A stretch of 64,000 nucleotides of DNA. Source: Avena insularis (lineage: Eukaryota > Streptophyta > Magnoliopsida > Poales > Poaceae). Positions 60,601-64,000 of the stretch are shown here, piece by piece (position 1 is the first letter of the stretch; every line of letters starts with the position of its first letter). A model generated the notes under the pieces. It saw only the letters and a program-made list of their open reading frames with translations, ran no database searches and was not told where the DNA came from. A program made the position numbers and the translations under genes. The DNA lies in NCBI GenBank assembly GCA_023614405.1, contig CM042688.1:376141331-376205330 (forward strand). Reading direction: 5' to 3'.

Positions 60601-61290
60601 ACCAACATTTGGAGGATTCTGGGCACGGTTGGATCCGGAAGGTAGAAGGGTTACTAAGGGAAAGCCTCGCCATGGTCTTGTCTGTAAAAGGACTTGATCG
60701 TGGATTGTGGGTAAAGTGCACAAACTCTCGAGAGTATTGCAAACTGATCGATCAGCCGTGTTCACGGTAACAGAACAACAATGAGCGTCTGAAGGATGGA
60801 GCCTCTGAAGGATCTTCCTCTCTTTTCTAAAAACAAAGTTTTGAAACCCCATGGCGTGCGTAATATCGCTAATGGGTGGGAATTTGGGAAACTTGGTGTG
60901 TAATATCCAAGTGACGCTTGGTGCGTAATATCCAAGTGTTTGGTTGTTTGGACACTTGGTGCGTAATATCCTCGTGTGCCACTCGACCTTATTTTATCTA
61001 AGCAAATGTTTACAAAGTAGGACAATCTTTCCTTCTTCTCTCTACTTAAGAAAAACTAGCTAGGATCGCGGGTCTTCACTCAACCTGCCTGTGGCATTGA
61101 TGGGACTCCAAGTTGTATTTATATCACTTCTGTTGTAATAATGTAAACTCTAGATTATTCTATTCATGTAATAAAGACTTGTGTTTTACATGATATTTCA
61201 TCGACTGTGAGTGCTAGCAATTGATCCAGGGACTAGCATGTTATTCACAGGGACTTAGGATCTTACTTGATCCGAGGTCACTACATTCAG
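57623..61290 (+). mobile_element. Solo E LTR (3658 bp), target duplication TTCAG
   Basis: Starts TGTAACATCCCAAAA at 57628 and ends GGTCACTACA at 61285. Identical TTCAG copies lie at 57623-57627 and 61286-61290. It has a GC-rich leader-like middle (58320-59150) after a CATAAAAACC box near 58563. The triple palindrome module sits at 60724-60776. It lacks PBS, PPT and domains, so it is best read as a solo LTR of a family related in design, but not in sequence, to B. Open frames in the GC-rich part are not supported as genes. Confidence 0.82.
60724..60776 (+). promoter_or_regulatory. Triple palindrome module, E-family version
   Basis: ACTCTCGAGAGT (60724-60735), CTGATCGATCAG (60744-60755) and an inverted GTTC/GAAC pair (60760-60776) around ACGGTAACA. 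The CCGT linker between the second and third element equals that of the solo C LTR. It lies about 0.5 kb before the LTR end. Confidence 0.75.
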
Positions 61291-61794
61291 TTCTAACACC
61301 AAATAAACTTCCATTAGAACACTAGCTACTGAAGCACTTCCCTCAAAAATCTCAATTCCCCAAAAGAACTCAAAAAGGAACCAACAAGAAGCAAATGCAG
61401 AAAATGGCAGAAATTTGTCAAAACAGACCAGCAGGTAAAGACAATTTTTTTCGAAGACCTTCTGTTGCTCAAATAAAAAAATGTTGAACTAACGAAAGTT
61501 AGATAACAACCTGGGGCAGTAGCACAAAAATTCACGCCTCAAAAAGGACGTAAAGAGATTTTACACGAATTTTTATGGTGAAGCACAGAAATCTGTTTTG
61601 GGACAGCAACTTTCCCAATCATTACTTCTCTCTCATTAGAGGTTACTCTTGGCACAAAAAAGAAAATAAAAGGATAAGGAGAGGTTATTACTAAAATAAT
61701 AACTTCCAAGACTCATCTAAAACTTTTGGGTTATCTCCCAATAAGTATTTTTCTTTAACGCCTTTAAGTTAGGCATAAGAACCAAGAAAAAGAA
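61291..61794 (-). mobile_element. Athila region directly downstream of gag
   Basis: AT-rich and non-coding. On the minus strand it reads a TTGGGAGATAACCC block soon after the gag stop, a feature I associate with pol-less grass Athila derivatives. The solo E LTR interrupts it at 61290. Confidence 0.6.
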
Positions 61795-63720
61795 TCAAGT
61801 GTTCTCAAATGAAGAAGCATTAAGACCAAATTTTGTTTTCATAGGAGAGGCAAAAGAAATCTTCTCTCTCCTCTTAGGGAAGTGTTCTATACCTTTCTTG
61901 AGTGGGAGTTGATATTTAATGGTGCCTTCTTTCATATCAATAATGGCACCAACAGTTCTAAGAAAAGGTCTGCCCAAAGTAATAGGACAAGAAGCATTGT
62001 ATTCAACATCCAAAACATAGAAATAAACGGGGACATAGGCATTGTTAACCATAATAAGAACATCATTAAGACTCCCCATGAGTTTCTTTTTAGCATTATC
62101 ATCAAGTGGGACTTTCAAATAACAATCTTCAAGTGGAGGCAAATCAAGCATATCATAAATCCTTCTAGGCATAATAGAAACACTACTATTAAGATCACAT
62201 AAAGCTTTGGAATAAAAGTCATTCACTTTCATATTAATGATGGGTTCCCAACCATCTTCTTGTTTTATAGGAATAGAAGCTTTATGTTTCATATTTTCTT
62301 CTTTAATCTTTATGAGAGCATCAGTAATGTGTTTTGTAAAGGCCATGTTCATAGCACTAGCATTAGGACTTTTAGCAAGCTTTTGTAGGAACTTAATAAC
62401 TTCAGAGATATTGCAACCATCAAGATCAAAATCAAATGTATCATCTAAAGTAGTAGAACTATTACTAGCCTCAACACTAGTGGTGGTAATAGTAGAAACA
62501 CTAATGTTTCTAGCAATTTCATCTTCTCTTTCCCACTTAGCATGTAATTCAGCTAATAGTCTAACATTTTCATCTATTCTTACTTGTATAGCATTAGTAG
62601 CTGCAAAGGGATTATCATTAGTTTCAGGTTTAGCAGCCATTTTATTCAAAGAAGATTGAGCTTCAGCCAAAGATGCTATATTTCTTTCAGCATTAGAGAG
62701 TTTTTCCTCAATAAGTTTATTCAAAGCAGTTTGTTTACTAATAAAGTCCTTAAGCATAACTTCAAGTTCAGAGGGTGCACTCCTATTATTGTTGTAGGAA
62801 TTTCCATAAGCATTACCATTGTTGGGAGGATAGGGCTTATAATTGTTGTTACCAAAATTACTCCTATAAGCATTATTGCCAAAATTGTTATTTCTTATAA
62901 AGTTCACATCAACTTGCTCTTCTTGAGCAACCAAAGAGGCTAAAGGAACATTATTTGGATCAATATGGGCTTTCCCATTCACAATCATAGACATAATAAT
63001 ATCAATCTTATCACTCAAGGAGGAAGTTTCCTCAATAGAATTTACCTTCCTACCTTGTGGAGCTCTCTCAGTCTGTCATTCAGAATAATTAACCATCATA
63101 TTTTCCAGAAGTTTTGTTGCAGCACCCAAAGTAATGGTCATAAAGGTACCTCCAGCAGCAGAGTCCAATAGGTTCCTTGAAGAATAGTTCAATCCTGCAT
63201 AAAAAGTTTGGATGATCATCCAAGCAGTCAGTCCATGAGTGGGACAATTCTTAACCAAAGATTTCATTCTTTCCCAAGCTTGAGCCACATGCTCATTATC
63301 AGATTGTTTAAACTTCATTATTTCACTTCTCTTAGATATAATCTTAGTAGGAGGATAGTATTTTCCAATGAAAGCATCTTTGCACTTAGTCCAAGAATCA
63401 ATACTATTCCTAGTTAAGGAATTCAACCATTCTTTAGCTTTTCCTCTCAAAGAGAAAGGAAACAATTTCAGCTTAATAATATCACCATCTATATCCCTAT
63501 GCTTTTGCATATCACAAAGTTCAACAAAGTTATTTAGATGGGCAGCAGCATCTTCATTACCAATACCAGAAAATTGTTCTCTCATAACAAGATTGAGCAA
63601 AGCAGGTTTTATCTCAAAGAAAGTGTCTTCAGGCACAGGTGGAGCAATAGGTGTGCTCATAAAATCATTGTTGTTTGTACTAGTGAAGTCACACAACTTA
63701 GTGTTTTCAAGAGTAGTCAT
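61795..63720 (-). pseudogene. Athila gag and protease-like domain, one internal stop
   Basis: The frame runs from ATG 63720 (MTTLENTKLCDF) to the stop at 61795, with one in-frame TGA at 63076-63078. The first half is the Gag core (HLNNFVELCDMQ, LFPFSLRGKAKEWLNSL, NEHVAQAWERMK, YAGLNYSSRNLLDSAAGG). An Asn-rich segment (NNNFGNNAY) replaces a zinc knuckle. A coiled-coil stretch follows (about 62500-62750). The C-terminal part has the retropepsin layout with LGRPFLRT, but the active-site motif reads CDLNSSVSIMP where relatives have DLGAS. The product would be a particle protein. No pol follows. Confidence 0.88.
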
Positions 63721-63840
63721 TTTTGTGTGTTTTTGAATAACAAAACAAGCAAACCAAACAAAAGTAAACTAAGCAAAACAAAAATAACAAAGTAAAGAGA
63801 TTGGTTATGAGGGACTCCCCTTGTGAATATGTCCTTGACT
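63721..63840 (-). other. Leader between primer site and gag of the Athila element
   Basis: About 120 bp of untranslated sequence. Nothing else seen. Confidence 0.6.
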
Positions 63841-63857
63841 CCCTGGCAATGGCGCCA
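63841..63857 (-). other. Primer binding site of the Athila element (tRNA-Asp type)
   Basis: The coding strand reads TGGCGCCATTGCCAGGG, close to the TGGCGCCGTTGCC form complementary to tRNA-Asp used by Athila elements. It lies 10 bases from the LTR end. Confidence 0.88.
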
Positions 63858-63867
63858 GAAAAATGCT

Positions 63868-64000
63868 TGATGGCTCAGTGTATGGCGCCAAAAAAATGAT
63901 AGTGCGGTGTTGATGTAGAGCTTGTTGGGAACCCCAAGAGGAAGGTATGATGAGCACAGCAGCAAGTTTAACTCAGTTATGAAACCAAGGTTTAATCGAA
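63868..64000 (-). mobile_element. Athila element 5' LTR, partial
   Basis: Matches the start of the LTR at 49774 (TGATGGCTCAGTGTA, then GTAGAGCTTGTTGGGAACCCC). It runs off the window. The two LTRs and the PBS and PPT place the element at 49774 to beyond 64000. Confidence 0.9.

Overview
The window looks like intergenic heterochromatin of a large-genome grass, most probably a Pooideae cereal relative (Triticeae or oat-like). Signs are giant Ty3/Gypsy LTRs of about 4 kb, tRNA-iMet and tRNA-Asp type primer binding sites, Athila LTRs beginning TGATAC, and an almost complete cover of nested retrotransposons. I see no intact host gene, tRNA or rRNA. The family names used here (A, B, C, D, E) are local labels.

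Layout. Positions 1-273 are the end of an Athila-type LTR. Positions 274-21817 are one element C, a short-bodied element with giant LTRs. Its 5' LTR (274-4625) holds a solo Athila LTR (3035-4479). Its interior is under 1 kb (4626-5611). Its 3' LTR (5612-6072 and 18773-21817) is split by a complete but decayed Tekay/Del-type chromovirus B (6073-18772) with an extra ORF ahead of gag. Positions 21818-23361 and 40067-40251 are a minus-strand B-type LTR fragment split by a Tat-lineage element D (23362-40066, target duplication TGTGG). D carries gag, protease, RT, two RNase H domains, integrase and a multi-exon antisense gene, and is itself split by a 4256-bp solo C LTR (26719-30974, duplication AGGCA).

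Positions 40252-49773 are the oldest layer. They hold a minus-strand, intron-containing Ulp1/C48-peptidase-like pseudogene with internal repeats, a degenerate repeat field rich in CAGTGC, and a separate acidic ORF behind a short promoter-like stretch. Positions 49774-64000 are a minus-strand Athila element running off the right edge. Between its two LTRs only gag-protease is visible, with no pol. It is interrupted by a solo B-type LTR (51876-55821, duplication AAAGT) and a solo E LTR (57628-61285, duplication TTCAG).

The coding regions work as retrotransposon replication cassettes, and all are broken by stops, frameshifts or catalytic changes. Mobilisation of C and of the pol-less Athila would need enzymes supplied in trans. 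The most interesting signal is non-coding. The LTRs of three different families (B, C, E) share a module of three adjacent short palindromes or hairpins near the LTR 3' end. The sequences of the stems differ between families, but the pairing, order and spacing are kept.
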